DNA of 64,000 nt from Periplaneta americana (GCF_040183065.1 NC_091124.1:67987501-68051500), one strand, 5' to 3'. Shown: positions 1 through 12,484, counted from the stretch's first letter. Numbers and translations are program-made. Notes: generated from the letters alone by a model not told the origin.

Positions 1-2270
1 ATACAGTTAGACAATAATGTGTTGTAAGGTGTTTTAATAGCTTAGTTAGAAGTGAGTGCAACCATTTTAAATATAAAATTGTGAACCCCATAGAATTACT
101 GCCCTTATTACGATATTGTATGCCATGTTAACTGGAGACTGTCAGATCTTTTCGAATAAAGGCGTCTGTTGTGTCCATGCTATACAAACTTGGTGGAATT
201 CTAAGAAGAAATGGAACGTCACAATAAGTACCTACAATTCTTGTCATTATATATAGTGCTGAAGGCTGTAGTTTCCATATCTTACGTAGTTCTTAACATA
301 GTACTTTTCAAAACTAATGCAGGTAGTAATAATAATAATAATAATAGTAATAATAATAATAACAACAACAACAACAACAACAACAACAAAAACTTCCAAC
401 ACTTGACACATTGGCCAGTGGATAAAAGAGTAGTCATATAAAGCAACTAATATTATGCAAGTAATTAAAAAAAACCGGAAACCTAGTCATGTCACAAACT
501 GTAGAAATGTTTTATCTTTTATTATTATTACCAGTAACTATCTATTCCTCTTTTGTGTTCCTCTTTGTGTTTGATTATGTTGATTATGAGTTAGACCTTT
601 TTGTTTCAGAGGGACAAAGAATTACATCACTATATGATCGGTATAAAACCTATTAAATAACAGGGATATTATTTGTTGTTTGTGTATGCAATTGTGTGCG
701 TGCATGATGTATGAAGATAGTGTTTAATATATGTATACTTTGCAGTATTAGTGTGAAAGTGCCATGAGCCAGAATGTAGAATGAACTTTCCTTAACTGAT
801 TGGTCTTCATGTTTAGTTCGTAATTTTCAAGTAGAATATATAATATATATTGTAAGAATTGCAGAACATTATTTTTATTTTTAGTTTATGCTATTTGTTC
901 ATTTATGAGATTATATGTACAGTATGTGATGGAGGAGGGAAAATAACACAACATTTATTTGAAACTTGATATGAATTTTCAAAATGTGTTATGAAATGAC
1001 AGCATAAAATGAGATTACTTCTTAATAGAAGTTCTATTTTATATGCGTCCTATTTTGATTTTTAAACAACGCAAATCAATTTGAACAGAAGCTATGGATT
1101 TTAAAAACTTCGGTAATTGTTAATAGTATGCACTATAGCTAGCCCACACGTGTGACTGAACTGTTGGTTGACTGTCCAGTCGTTGTCTGCAATCTGCGAC
1201 TCATCAACAGAATAATTTATTCCCTGTTAATGTACACATGTAGTCTAACTAGACCTTGTCGGTTCACTCCACAATCTCTATGCTCGATTATTATGGAAGA
1301 GTGCAATGTTGCAAGGCATTTAATCAAGATTAAAAACTGTCTTGCTTTATATAACAATAAACTAAAGGATTATATTAACATCATTGTTAATAGGAAACAC
1401 TCTGAAGAGACTTATTCAGCTGCGAATTGTCGCCATATCTGGAGCTAGCAGGTTATATATGACTTTATGACTATGTAGTATCTTCCCTCTTGCAGCAACT
1501 TCCTTGCTTGATACATATTTTGAAGAGGCCACTAGTATAGAGTGTTTTATAATTATAGGTACAAACTGAAGGGGTGAGTAGAGGACAAACAATGCAAAAG
1601 TCCTAATAAACATAGGTCCAGAAACCAGCTGTTTTCGAAAAAAGAGAAATTTAGGACTTTATAAGTCGAGTTTAGGGTTTTTAGAAGTTTATATAAAATT
1701 AACAATATAAAATTAAAATTAATAATTTTAATTTTAGTAAATATTCCATTTTAGGTGAAATTTATGTACAAATAACTGGTGCTGACAATGAGTGCTACTG
1801 AACTGAACTCATATAATATCAGTGAAAGAGACTGATTGTTTGTCAGTTTCAGTTCGCATAACAGGGGTGCATTGACGCGAAAACTTAATTTGTAAGCTCT
1901 CGCCTAATGGGACTCAAATGAAGCTGAAACTAATTTGTAAGCTGTCGCCTAATTTGAACAACATACCACTCTTTTATGCTGGGATGTACTTTTCCAAACG
2001 AACTTCGGTGCCTGGAAATTAGGTAAAATCTTCTTCCTTCCCTTTCTAAGACCAATATGGAACGAACTTATCAGACCAGTGTTTGTCTGTAAAATAATTT
2101 TTTTTTCACATTTTAAATAGCATTTTTTGTAGTTTTTTTTTTTTTTTTGGACATTTTTATATTACCAATATTTTTATTTTAATTATGTGCAAAATACTAA
2201 AAGGGCGCTTTTCAGACACAGACATAGTATTTAGGCATTTTAGGTCCTATAGAATTTTAATAGGGTGATC
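1..2270. other. AT-rich DNA without recognisable genes
   Basis: The only structured item is an (AAT)n/(AAC)n microsatellite at 328-390. The stretch 1-200 contains AATAAA-like signals and might be the 3' end of a gene outside the window, but no coding sequence supports this. Confidence 0.4.
328..390. repeat. Compound (AAT)n/(AAC)n microsatellite
   Basis: Trinucleotide runs of aat, then aac. They give the poly-Asn reading frame that crosses this spot, which I do not regard as a gene. Confidence 0.9.
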
Positions 2271-2277
2271 CTATATA

Positions 2278-2488
2278 CAGTCTTGGAAAAACGTTTCGTC
2301 GCATAGATGCATTGTAAGTCCCAGAAAGGAGGCAATGTGCATTATCAGAGTATGAGTGACCTGGTTCACAAGAGGACTAGTTGAGGTAATAAAATCAGTT
2401 TTTGTTTCGTTGTATGTCTGATCATGCGCAATGCCTCCTTTTTGGGACTTATAAAGTATCTGTGCAACAAAACTTTTTTCTAAGACCG
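2278..2488. mobile_element. Foldback MITE, Tc1/mariner type, copy 1
   Basis: 211 bp between TA dinucleotides (2276-2277, 2489-2490). The ends CAGTCTTGG and CGGTCTTAG (reverse complement of the right end) begin inverted repeats of about 75 bp per arm, so most of the element can fold on itself. A second copy lies at 3256-3467. It has no coding capacity; the open frame across it is a by-product. Confidence 0.8.
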
Positions 2489-2539
2489 TACATGAAACGT
2501 AGAGGTGTCTGAATAACATACGTCTAGGATGTAGCAAAC

Positions 2540-3095
2540 AAAATAGGTATGGAACTAGAAATTCGTTTCCTACTTATCAATATAGCTGCTCTCTGGGATA
2601 ACATTCCATATGCACTGGAGAAAAAGAGCTTTATATCATGTGCTCAATATCACCACTTGTCATGATAAGGCAGACATTAGCACATTTTCTCATCGGCAAT
2701 CCTACATGTTTCAATATCCTTGGTGTGTCTCTAATGCCTTGACGATCATTGACAATGTGTTCCCAGAGTTCATTAACATTATCAACAGGGCTGGAATACA
2801 TAAAACTTTTCAACTATAACCAAACAAAAAAAAATCCAGAGAATTGAAGTCGGGGGGGGGGTGTAGACTAGAAGGCCTTGGTGTTGATACATCTGTTGTA
2901 GTAGCTTGTGTGTAAGACCTCTCCAACGTTCAAATGAAAGTGAGCCAATGTTCCATCATGCATGTACCACAGCAGCTGCTTCCAAAGAGGCACATCATGC
3001 AGTTCATGTTGCAAAAAAAAAATGGAGGTATGCATGATCATTAAGTCTGCCAGGTAAGAAACAGGTCTGAACGTTGTAACAGTTACAAATGTATG
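2540..3095 (-). pseudogene. Decayed mariner-like transposase, C-terminal part
   Basis: Read on the minus strand, pieces in different frames match the C-terminal part of insect mariner-like transposases. They include LLWYMHDGTLAHF (the block usually read as QHDGAPAHF), DFNSLDFFLFGY, and MYSSPVDNVNELWEHIVND followed by RDTPRIL, ending DIEHMI and a stop at 2631. Poly-C and poly-T runs and several frame breaks separate the pieces, so it is dead. The sequence at 3060-3245 may be the element's other end (it contains GTGTTTCACAATTACAGG on the minus strand), but I could not pair the termini. Confidence 0.65.
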
Positions 3096-3255
3096 AGGTG
3101 AATTTAGTTGGTGGCCACAATGATATATCTCAGAAATAGTTGTTTTCCAGACGTATGCTCATTAGGACTTTTTGCTTTGTTTCATTTCTTTCTCGTTACT
3201 GCTGCAGTTTGTACCTGTAATTGTGAAACACCCGGTATAGTATCAACGAAATGTA

Positions 3256-3467
3256 CAGTCTTAGGAAAAAGTTTTATTGCACAGATACTTTATAAGTCCA
3301 GAAAGGAGGCAGTGCGCATGATCAGAGGACGAGCAACCTGGGTCGCAAGAGAAGGACTAGTTGAGGTAATAAAATTAGTTTTGTTTCGTCGTATGTCTGA
3401 TCATGTGCTCTGCCTCCTTTCTTGGACTTACAAGATATCTGTGCGACAAATGTTTTTTCTAAGACTG
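3256..3467. mobile_element. Foldback MITE, Tc1/mariner type, copy 2
   Basis: 212 bp between TA dinucleotides (3254-3255, 3468-3469), with the same long inverted arms and core as the copy at 2278-2488. Shared internal words include AGGACTAGTTGAGGTAATAA and GTATGTCTGATCATG. Confidence 0.8.
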
Positions 3468-3489
3468 TACGTAATTCTTAGAGTGCACT

Positions 3490-6400
3490 AAATTGTTAAG
3501 TACACAACATGCCTTAATTATAGTTGCAGATGTTCTAGCAGTCTGTGAAAAATTATTCATTTGCTAGCTAAAGTACCAAATGCGCACTCTACCATTTTAT
3601 GAGCTCTTACGAATCAATAGTTTTATTTTCTTTTGAGCATTGTTTATGTTTACAATTTGTTGCAGAATGTGTTGTATTAACCAAAATGCTTCGTCTCCCA
3701 CAACAACGGCAATGAATCGTCTTTATAGCCAGGCAAAAGCCTTCCAGTTGAGATGTTTAGTTGATTCTGGCCAACTTTCTCTCCATTTTAAAATTCTTAG
3801 AGGATCACTAGCACCATTCCGTTCTTTGGCAAAATTAATCTGCTTTTGTATCCATCTTCTTTTATGTTCACCAGTATGTAGAGTGCAGAATATTACAAAT
3901 GTCGCAGATGCACTTATTTATCAATCTAAATCTTGAAAGTGTAATTAAATAATTACAAGAGAACAGACCGAAGCTTGGGAAATATCTGAAATAAAAGAAG
4001 ATAAACTATAGTCATTATTTGAAGGTGAAGACTGCAAGAAGTGGCTGGGGTTGAGATCGTGTTTCAGCAGAGCGAGTACTGTAACATAAAAAAAAATAGC
4101 AAATTTCGGCCAAGCAACGTCGAAGAGAAAGAAATGTGTGTAATACGAAAATATATTAATTTTTAATTCCAATTACAAATTTCAGATCTATTGCAAGTTG
4201 TTGTGTCGCAACAGTGTGTGGCTGCCATTAATTTTAATGGGCTTTGCATGAACGACAAAACAGTTGTACGACAGTTTATATTGCATGTGTGTGCATTAAG
4301 CCTATAAGTGAAAATATTAAATACATCTGCGTATTTCTCTTGGGAAATAAGACCAATTTCCATAATAAAATTAATCTGAGATTATAGTAGCACGTGTCCA
4401 ACCAACTTTATTAGCCATTAATGCCATTATCAAAATTATGTAATTCCATGTAAGAGGGTGTATTAAGGAACATGTAATAATTAGGTGTTCGTAACTGAAG
4501 GGTTATGTTATATATATAATGTAGGAAAGAATCGAGGTTGGTATAAGCAGAATAGCATGTGAAGTGACTAAGGAAAATAATGAAAAAAAAAATCCAACAA
4601 GGATGAGGTAACAATAAAGTTGAGCCATAAATTCAACTTTCATAATTTAATGAAAGTTAATAAACTGATTTAAATTTTCGATACACCAACTGAAATCGTT
4701 CTATTCATGTCTTTCTTTGAATTGGGATTGTGGCAGCTATGGCAAACTTTTCTCTTTTACTTTGCTGTTTGAAAGTATAAAAGATAATATAAGCCTAAAT
4801 TAAAGCATTTTCTTGGGATGTCCCTTTTAAATTTACAAATCGTAGTCAATTTTCAAATGTTCAAAATTAAATTTTAACATAATATATTTATGGAATCTCA
4901 ATGTAATTAATTATAATTGGATATAGAAAATTTGAGTAAATATTATAACTGTATTTGAGACTATAATGTAAGATAATTATGTTGTAGTGCGAAAAAGGGA
5001 TATCCTAATGCATAGCCTACCCAAATCGAGGGTAATTTTATGCAGAATGTAAGTTTTTATTTAAGTAATGTGTTATATTACTTCTATTGTAACGATTTCA
5101 TAATGAAACAATAAAACCCATTTTGTTATGCGTTTGTTTTTATAATTAGTGTAATTAAAGTTTGAATGGCATCATGAACATGATTAGGTTCATGTGATTC
5201 TTGTAATAAGAGTGTTCTTTAAGCCAATGATACCTAATCTTCCTTTCCTTTCCTGTCTCCAGTTTTATTTTCAGTTTGAACAGTCAGCAATTGGCATTGA
5301 GTGAAACTACGAATTGTTTAATGCGTGGAAAAGAGAAAAGATCTTTGAAGATCATGCAACCAGACCAGATACTGGAGACTAATTGACATGGCTGCCTGGG
5401 AGAAAAACGATGCAGGATCTTAACATGTCAGGTATGGTCAGTTTATTATCCATTTACAGTTTATTATATTGCTGTGATGCTGAAATAGTTCGCGTGATGT
5501 TTCAGTGAAGTACAGAAATCTTAACGTTATGTTGCCTAAAAGCAAAGGTCTTTGGTTCAAAATACAGCTGCATTGTAGATGTTTGTCTAAGGTGACCATT
5601 TATCCCCGATTTTCAAGGACAGTTCCCGAAATAAGATACATATCCTGCACTGATTCTAACCCGGATTTGTTAAATAAATTAAGATAATTTGAAATTTATA
5701 TGTGTGAAATGTAATATGGTTTACAATGGACAGGTTCATAGACAGTGATGAGCAATTCTCAAGTTCTTGGTTCAGCCGTGTTAATAGCTCGCTTTACAGA
5801 AGTAATTTTCGGTCCTTGTCAGTGTAATCTGATTAATAATAATAACTCCGATATATTTCTGTCTCTGCAATCAGGTGATAAAAATTGTAATATTGTTCTT
5901 TTTATATGTTATGTTACCTAAAAAATTAGTTTATTTCTGACTTTAAAGACAGTAACAAATCTCATGTCCTATCAATATTGCTCAGTAAAAATTAATTTAG
6001 TTTCTCCTATATTGAAGTATGTTTTCGAAAAGGTGAAAGTGTAGTTCTGGAAAGTCTCTGGAATTTAAATTGCTTTTATACATTGTTTTAACTTACAAAT
6101 TAACTTAGAAGTACGTACGAAATAAAAATGAGGGTTTATCGAATTTGAGCTGCCATCTTTTGACTAAGGTGTCTGCTAGAGGAAATAATTTTGAGAGCAG
6201 ATTTTATAAGTATTTTCAAAATGCAAAATTTAAACATTGATCCCAACGAAATTTTTTATGAATGTACCAGTACTTATGTGGTTATGCATTGCAAAAAGAA
6301 AGTAAATATTTCAGTTCTTGTGCATTTAAAAGAAAAAATGTGTCTCATGTCAACATATGAAGATTATTGAATTCCTATTATACTTATATGACAGCTATGC

Positions 6401-7125
6401 ACGAATTGAAATAGTATTTTTCTCTATAAAATACGATTTGAAGAGAAGTATCGATTTAATGTTGAAACAATACAAGCCATGTTAGCAGAGAAAAATAATG
6501 ACTTATCGATATCTTGTAAAATATTCAGTAAATAACTTCCTCAAATCCTGTAGTAGGTACTGAAGATTATGCATTTTTACCAATCGCAATGACATTCTCT
6601 TTTAAAATAAACCAATAATAATTATTATTTTAGATTCATTGTTTAGTCATATATTAATATTTTGTGCATGATTTTTCGTTCCTGTGTTTTATCTACATAT
6701 ATTATTGGATATGAACAGGAAAAAAGAAAAGTCTATGGTGTCTCTTATGTATTTAATATTTTAATTGTACTGTATTTTATATTCCCATCAGCGATTTTTT
6801 AGAATAACTGTCTCCGAAAGTTCCAAGAAAAATACGGTCACTTACTTTGTCTGATGTCAATATGATGTTCTGTTGTATTGATGAATTTATAAAGTCACAT
6901 TGATCCCAAATGACAATAGTTTTATGCTGTTTTCATCTAGAGTAGATACAAGAAAAACCCAAAACCTGGTTTTGAGTAAATCCCACTGAGATGAAGAAAA
7001 ACCGAAGTAGGTATAATTAATTTTTGGGGAAGTTCAAATAAGATATTGGAATTGCTTCAAATAAGTTATGTTGCCATTACGAAAACCAGTACCGATATTT
7101 AACATTTATGAAAATAAGGTATTAA
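3490..7125. other. Gene-free AT-rich stretch
   Basis: I see no conserved protein segment, RNA gene or paired terminal repeats. Open frames here are short and of low complexity. Confidence 0.4.
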
Positions 7126-7127
7126 TG

Positions 7128-7190
7128 TTACTACTAGTCAGCGATGTATGCAATGGAGGGGGAAATTAATTGGCCACCCTACCCCATACA
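7128..7190. repeat. Dispersed repeat shared with 21583-21730
   Basis: It shares ACTAGTCAGCGATGTATGCA and the following CTACCCCAT block with 21583-21650. The second copy is longer and runs on to a CAACAA tail, so both are probably 3' ends of one retroposon family. Class uncertain. Confidence 0.5.
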
Positions 7191-7407
7191 CAAAAAATTG
7201 GCGTTGTTTTGGAAGCGAACAAGCTTAAAATACAGTGTGATCAGTTATGCTTTCCCTGCAGTGATGGGTTTTTCCTATGAGCGAGCTCCCACTCGTTTAC
7301 TGCGCACTGGATGGGGTAGCAAGCCTGTTTGCTTACTTGTTGACCTTGCTGAATGTCATAGCGCAGCTGTTTCGGGTTGTGTTTTGTTCGTTTCTTAATT
7401 TGACATG

Positions 7408-7505
7408 TTGTTGTTGTTTTCTAATGCCAGGCATTTGACAATAAAGTCATTTGACCTCTTGTACTCCAATATTTTTCAAAGATATTGTCATGGTTAGCCA
7501 CTGAC
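7408..7505 (-). mobile_element. RNase H-type LINE tail, copy a
   Basis: About 98 bp identical in layout to the 3' end of the LINE at 14101: (GTT)n, then TTTTCTAATGCCAGGCATTTG on the plus strand. On the minus strand it reads the last codons, the TAG stop and an AAAACAACAAC tail. Severely 5'-truncated. Confidence 0.75.
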
Positions 7506-7599
7506 GACATTATAGCCTACATAAAGTGTATTATGCCTCATAATTTACAACGGCAAGCATAGTGTGTCTTTATTTATGATTCATATATGTTAACTCAGC

Positions 7600-7860
7600 T
7601 CATTAAGTTCGAAGACAGTTTCAAGAAAGATTCCCGGGTGTAGATGCTCCAGATCGTAAAAGTCTATAATCTTTATATAATAGATTTCAGGAAACTGGAA
7701 GTGTCCAGTCTAAGAAACGAAAATAGCAGCATAGGGTTCTCGCTGAAGAAAGATTACATGATATTCGTAATCGTTTAGAAAAATCTCCTAGAAAATCTCT
7801 CTGTCATCTCGCACAAGTGGAACTTTCATATGAGTCTGTGCAAATCTATCTATTGACTGT
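7600..7860 (+). pseudogene. Mariner-like transposase, N-terminal HTH remnant
   Basis: One frame reads FQERFPGVDAPDRKSL, then a stop, SLYNRFQETGSVQSKKRK, another stop, then VLAEERLHDIRNRLEKSPRK. This is the helix-turn-helix region of arthropod mariner-like transposases (pattern FxxKFPxxxxPxRxxxxxLxxKFxETGSV). It is a fragment with in-frame stops; no catalytic part follows. Confidence 0.65.
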
Positions 7861-7861
7861 A

Positions 7862-8080
7862 CAACTGAATTCGAGTCTTGGCCGCCTTCATCTTTCTTGA
7901 TCTAATGCCAGCATTTTCCAGTTTCTAATTTTAAGACTGTGAGCATCATCGTCCACATTGTCAGTCCACCTGAGCTTCAGTCTACCTTTCTTCCTTCTCC
8001 TTTCTAGTGTCATCAGAAATGTCTTCCTAGGTATTTCATCCTCGCTCATTCTTATTAGGTGTCCTGCCCATCTCAATTTT
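7862..8080 (-). pseudogene. LINE reverse-transcriptase C-terminal fragment
   Basis: The minus strand reads RWAGHLIRMSEDEIPRKTFL, then a basic stretch, then LRWTDNVDDDAHSLKIRNWK and DQER. This is the usual C-terminus of RTE/CR1-like insect LINEs (RWxGHxxRM...RGRPxxRWxDxVxxDxxxLxxxxW). Only about 70 residues remain. Confidence 0.7.
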
Positions 8081-8190
8081 AAAAATTTGGTATAGAAAAT
8101 GTGATGAATAATTTCCTAATTTGATAAGTAATGATTCTTTGAAATTTGTTTGTGTTGTTGTAGGGTTGGTTTGTTTTATTATCTTACCCT

Positions 8191-8293
8191 CTGTGCTTCA
8201 GTGGCTGACCATGATAATATCTTTGAAAAATATTGGAGTGCAAGAGGTCAAATGACTTTATTGTCAAACACCTGGCATTAGAAAACAACAGAT
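8191..8293 (+). mobile_element. RNase H-type LINE tail, copy b
   Basis: The only plus-strand copy of the family. It begins CTGTGCTTCAGTGGCTG, encodes the terminal FEKYWSARGQMTLLSN block and ends in CATTAGAAAACAACAG. 5'-truncated. Confidence 0.75.
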
Positions 8294-8340
8294 AACAGTA
8301 TCTGTAAACATTAATTTCTTTGCAATTGTAAACTTATATA

Positions 8341-9657
8341 CACTACTGCTTGTGAAAAGTGCAACACCCAGAAAGAATGGCCCAAACGACTCCAAACTCG
8401 GGAGATGTGTAGAACAGTGTACCACCAATAATTCCTTACGTTTCCAGAGAGATAGGCCCAACAGTGACGTCTCTTGTGTCACCAGCAAGGTCAGTGTTAT
8501 GCCTTGCTCAGTCAGTGCAGAGCTTTCAAACGAAGTGGAAACGTGAAAGCTAGTGCAGGTATGCCTCGTCGACGTGGAAGGGCGCAATGTCATACCGTGA
8601 CATTTCGGCTCGTACAGGGCATGCTGCTACGACAGTGATGCGTGAGTGGAACTAGTGGATAGAATAGGATCATACACAGAGACGAGTGGGTACTGGACCA
8701 CGTAATGTAACCACAGCACGGGATGACCGCCATCTTGTCTGCATGGCCGTGACAGACTGTACAGCTTCATCCACAGTGTTGAGTCTACATTTGAGTACTG
8801 CAATGGGTGTGGACCTGTCTGCGTCAATGGTTCATCGCCATCTTTTGAGGGCTGGACTAGTGGCTCACATGCCATTGCATCAGCTTCCATTGTCCAGAAA
8901 CCATCAATGCCTCAGACTGCAATGGACACGTGAATGCCGTCACAGTGAGGTAAGTGGCAAAATGTAATTTTCAGGCGAGTTCCACTTCAACTTGTCCTAC
9001 AATAATGGCCACATACGTGTCAGACGCTACCATAGTGAACACAATCTGAGAGCTTGCACTGTTGAGCGGCATAGCGGACAAACGCCTAGTGTGATGGTTT
9101 GGGGCGCCATTGGATACGACATGCAATCTCGCCTCCTTCGTATTCAGGGCAATCTGAACAGCAGCTGCTACATTAGGGAGGTCTTAGAGCCCGAGGTACT
9201 GCCCCTCCCTCAGGCAACTCCACATGTCATATTTCAGCAAGACAATGCCTGACCACATGTGGCGAGGATTGTGCAAGCCTTCTTCGAAGAATGACGGGTA
9301 TCACTGCTTCCCTACCTGCACGTTCACCAGACATGTTGCCCATCAAACATGTCTGGGATATGGTCGGCAACTTGTTCGTCATGGTTCTCCAGCACCCACT
9401 CTTGATGCTTTGTGGACTCGCATACAAACTACATGGAGGGTGATTCCCCAGGAACATATCCAGGCCCTCTTTGATTCCATGCCATGACATTTAGAGGCGC
9501 ATGGAGACTTCACACCATATTGAAACCTCACGCTCACAGATCAGGTACAGTTCTGCAATTCTAATCATTTGTGTATTGTCATGTACCTAATCTGTGGTAT
9601 CAATTTCATTTCAGTCACATGTATCCTTCTTGGTGTTGCAATTTCCACAAACATTAG
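8341..9657 (+). mobile_element. Broken Tc1-like DNA transposon
   Basis: 1317 bp between TA dinucleotides. The termini CACTACTGCTTGTGAAAAG and CTAATGTTTGTGGAAATTG (reverse complement of the right end) continue into a shared GCAACACC. The transposase is carried on the plus strand from about 8553 to 9500, in several frames. Recognisable blocks are GTGPRNVTTARDDRH, VDLSASMVHRHLLRAGLVA, TPSVMVWGAIGYD (second catalytic block), IFQQDNA and IPQEHIQALFDSMP. The N-terminal DNA-binding part is largely lost and frameshifts and stops interrupt the rest, so no functional enzyme is expected. Confidence 0.88.
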
Positions 9658-9664
9658 TATATAT

Positions 9665-10300
9665 TTATTTCTTATATGCTAAAAATCGGAAAAATATGTG
9701 ACAAAAAAGGAAAAAAAATATGTTTCAATTATTTTATGTGAATGTAACAATATGCAGTACTCACCAGTATAAAGTATGCTGTCTCTTCAACTGCTGAAGA
9801 AAAGACTAACAATTATCGTAGAATACTGCCTTGTACTGGGAATTGAGAAACAACATGCACTCCCTAGAGTCATGTTTATGATTGAAACGAAAACAGAAGC
9901 AGCTGATGTTTATGAAATTATAATTCCTTCCTGAATCAGCGTTATGATAACTTACTTACAAGGCACTCTTAAATGACACATCAGTGTTTGTGTGTGTTAG
10001 TTACAGTACAATTTTTTTGTGGTGAAGGATCTTATCGCTTGTGGTGAGAGAGCAGACTGCAGTTCCACAGGTCCACAGAGAGGCAATTCACAGATCATCT
10101 TAAATTTGCGGGGAGAGGATTAGCCAAGAGTTTGAGTGATCAAGAAGTATTATTTGGAAAAAAAATATATTAGCAAACAAGCATTATAATGCTACTGAAT
10201 CTAAAATCTAAATTTGTAGCAATTACATTTTATTCAACTTCATAATTAAAGATTCAATCCCTAATTACCATTCTTTTCGTAGTATCAAATTCATTTCTTT
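9665..10300. other. Gene-free stretch between Tc1 element and R2-like LINE tail
   Basis: AT-rich; no conserved coding segment or paired repeat seen. Confidence 0.35.
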
Positions 10301-10306
10301 TTATCT

Positions 10307-10810
10307 AATATTATTTATTTATTTATCTAAATGATAACAGCTTCCTGTATTAACAGGCTGCCACAAAGGCAGAGCATATTGTGCAATAGGCAATTGGAAG
10401 TATAAATAATACACATATGTTTAAGTTGAAGGGAGTCTTACAACAACGACAAGAAATGACTGAATAAATAAGTAGGTACTAATTAATTAGTTGAAGATCA
10501 CTGTTGACCGTAGAGATGGTTGCGGAGTATAAATATTGATCCTCTCAGAGCTGCAAGAACGATGTCATCAATTGCCTTCCTCTGTAGGCTGAAACGTTGC
10601 CAGGTCTGGAAGAAGAAACCGGGAATAGTTCCGCATGCTCCAACCATAAGGCCTATTACTTCAATTTGTTGTAGACCGTATTTATCCATTAAATATGGAA
10701 CGATGTCGTTTTTTTCCCTATTTACATCTTCAGGTTGGCTCTTTTGTTTTTCAAATCTAATGGTGGGATCGATGATGTAGCCATTATACAGTGTGGTGAC
10801 TTGGAACACG
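10307..10810 (-). pseudogene. LINE 3' end with R2-like C-terminal endonuclease fragment
   Basis: The minus strand encodes about 100 residues up to a stop at 10498. They read IIDPTIRFEKQKSQPEDVNR, then YLMDKYGLQQIEVIGLMVGA and LRGSIFILRNHLYGQQ. The I(V)DxTIRFE block resembles the C-terminal PD-(D/E)XK endonuclease of R2/NeSL-like LINEs; the clade call is from memory. A short 3' UTR runs down to an (AAAT)n tail at 10307-10330. The frame ends upstream at about 10800, inside the arm of the neighbouring MITE, so the LINE was 5'-truncated or split there. Confidence 0.6.
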
Positions 10811-11477
10811 CACCATAAGGATTTTAATGCTAAAATTTATATTTTGTTATATTAGCTTCCCTAATTATTATAGAAGAAAACGTCATACCATTAAAAACAA
10901 CTTTTGGTTGGATTAAAAAAAATAATACAAAAATTTATTTCATGAAAGAAAAAGTTCGAATTATTATTATATTAGAAACGGTGCGAGTAAAGAATGAAAC
11001 AAGATATCAAACATGCAGCTAGCAAATGTCAAACGAGATGGTTATTGCTCAGCAGCAAATGGAGGTCTATGTCAACATTTATTGTGATTTACTAATTTAC
11101 CATGAAATAATGTAAACATTGGTATTTTCATTGTTAATCTGTGAAAATTAATTCACATTGATGTCACATTCGTTTACCCTTTAAATTTTATCATAACTGG
11201 TTGAATCCTAAACTATTTTATTTTTAACACAAATATCAGTTATCCATGACCAGTTAATTAAGTTTTCATTAAAGATGGTTATAATTACTTTTTACTTTTA
11301 AATAATTCCAAACACACTCATAATCAAAATATTAATTTAAAATAAATGGATGCAGATCTTTTTTTTCTACAAAAAACTTTAACAGCATTATCTTCTATAA
11401 TATAATTAGGGGAGCTAATATAACAAAATATAAATTTTAGCATTGAAATCCCTATGTTGTATGTTCCAAGTCACCAC
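10793..11477. mobile_element. 685-bp MITE with roughly 70-bp terminal inverted repeats
   Basis: The left arm starts GTGGTGACTTGGAACA and runs through ATTTTAATGCTAAAATTTAT into TTGTTATATTAGCT. The right arm at 11395-11477 is its reverse complement with few mismatches. Nothing in the centre is coding. I could not read a target duplication, so the superfamily is open. Confidence 0.7.
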
Positions 11478-11491
11478 CCGATCGAGATATA

Positions 11492-12460
11492 CAGTAAAAC
11501 CTTGATAAGATGCTGTTCAAGAGACCGCGTGTAAACCGTGTATTAGGCGGGTATACTAATTTTGACTTATATACAGTATCTATTAGCATTCTTCTTTATT
11601 GAAATACATGATTCATGTAAGGTAATACAGTATTACTCTATTATGTAATTACTGTACTGTACGTTAACGACATTTACCATACTGTATGTACTGTACTTAA
11701 TTCTTTCGAAAAGAATCATTTCTAGTTGTTTGCCGTGTGCATGTTCTCCAAGTCCTCATGTGTACCACACTGCACTCTCTTGCGCTTACATCTTCCCAAC
11801 ATCGCAACTGCAGTGATTGAGTCGCGATTTTTTATTATCGTTCTTAATGTCGATGATGGGATTCCTAATGAATCAGACAGTTGTTTCTGATGAAGGGCAC
11901 TGTTTTCATCGTATTTTCGTAAGATTTCCAATTTTTCCGATACAGAAAGCGTTTTTCGTTTAACATGCATTGTAATCACACTCACAGACGCTTCAATACA
12001 CAGAACAACAAACTGGCCAGCAAAAATTTCCAGAATTTTATTACGGTCAAGTGAGGAATGCTGTTTGAGAGAGAGAGGATTAGCAAGAGGGTGGATTATT
12101 GTAACTGTATATAAGCTTTAAGCACGCAGGTAAAGTGTCGAATAAGAGATTGTAACAAGAGGGTGGGGTATTGTATAGTATGAAGGTTTAAATGCTCAGC
12201 TAAAGTGTCGAATACCAATGCTTTTCAGGTTAATGGCACCGGTAAGCTCAGTGGCCAAAATGTTTCATTGCTGTTACAGTACATTGCTGAAAATTACATC
12301 GAAAATATTCCACAAAAACAGCGTATTATGCGGGACTTGAGCGCACAACAAACGGGGTATTTTATAAAGGCGTTATATATGAAATGTGCAGGAACCGGAC
12401 AAAAAAGCATATTATACAGGATAGCGTAATAAGCGGGCGCGTCTTATCGAGGTTTTACTG
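11492..12460 (-). mobile_element. Internally deleted pogo/Tigger-like element
   Basis: Lies between TA dinucleotides with inverted ends CAGTAAAACCTTGATAAGA and CAGTAAAACCTCGATAAGA (reverse complement of the right end). On the minus strand (11722-11985) it encodes a CENP-B/pogo N-terminal HTH: KRKTLSVSEKLEILRKYDEN, then QKQLSDSLGIPSSTLRTIIK. The DDE catalytic domain is missing. At 969 bp it is about half an autonomous element. A (TA)n run follows at 12461-12484. Confidence 0.85.
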
Positions 12461-12484
12461 TATATATATATATATATATACATA

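Noticed and set aside
211-441. Open frame with poly-Asn
   Set aside because: Produced by the AAT/AAC microsatellite.
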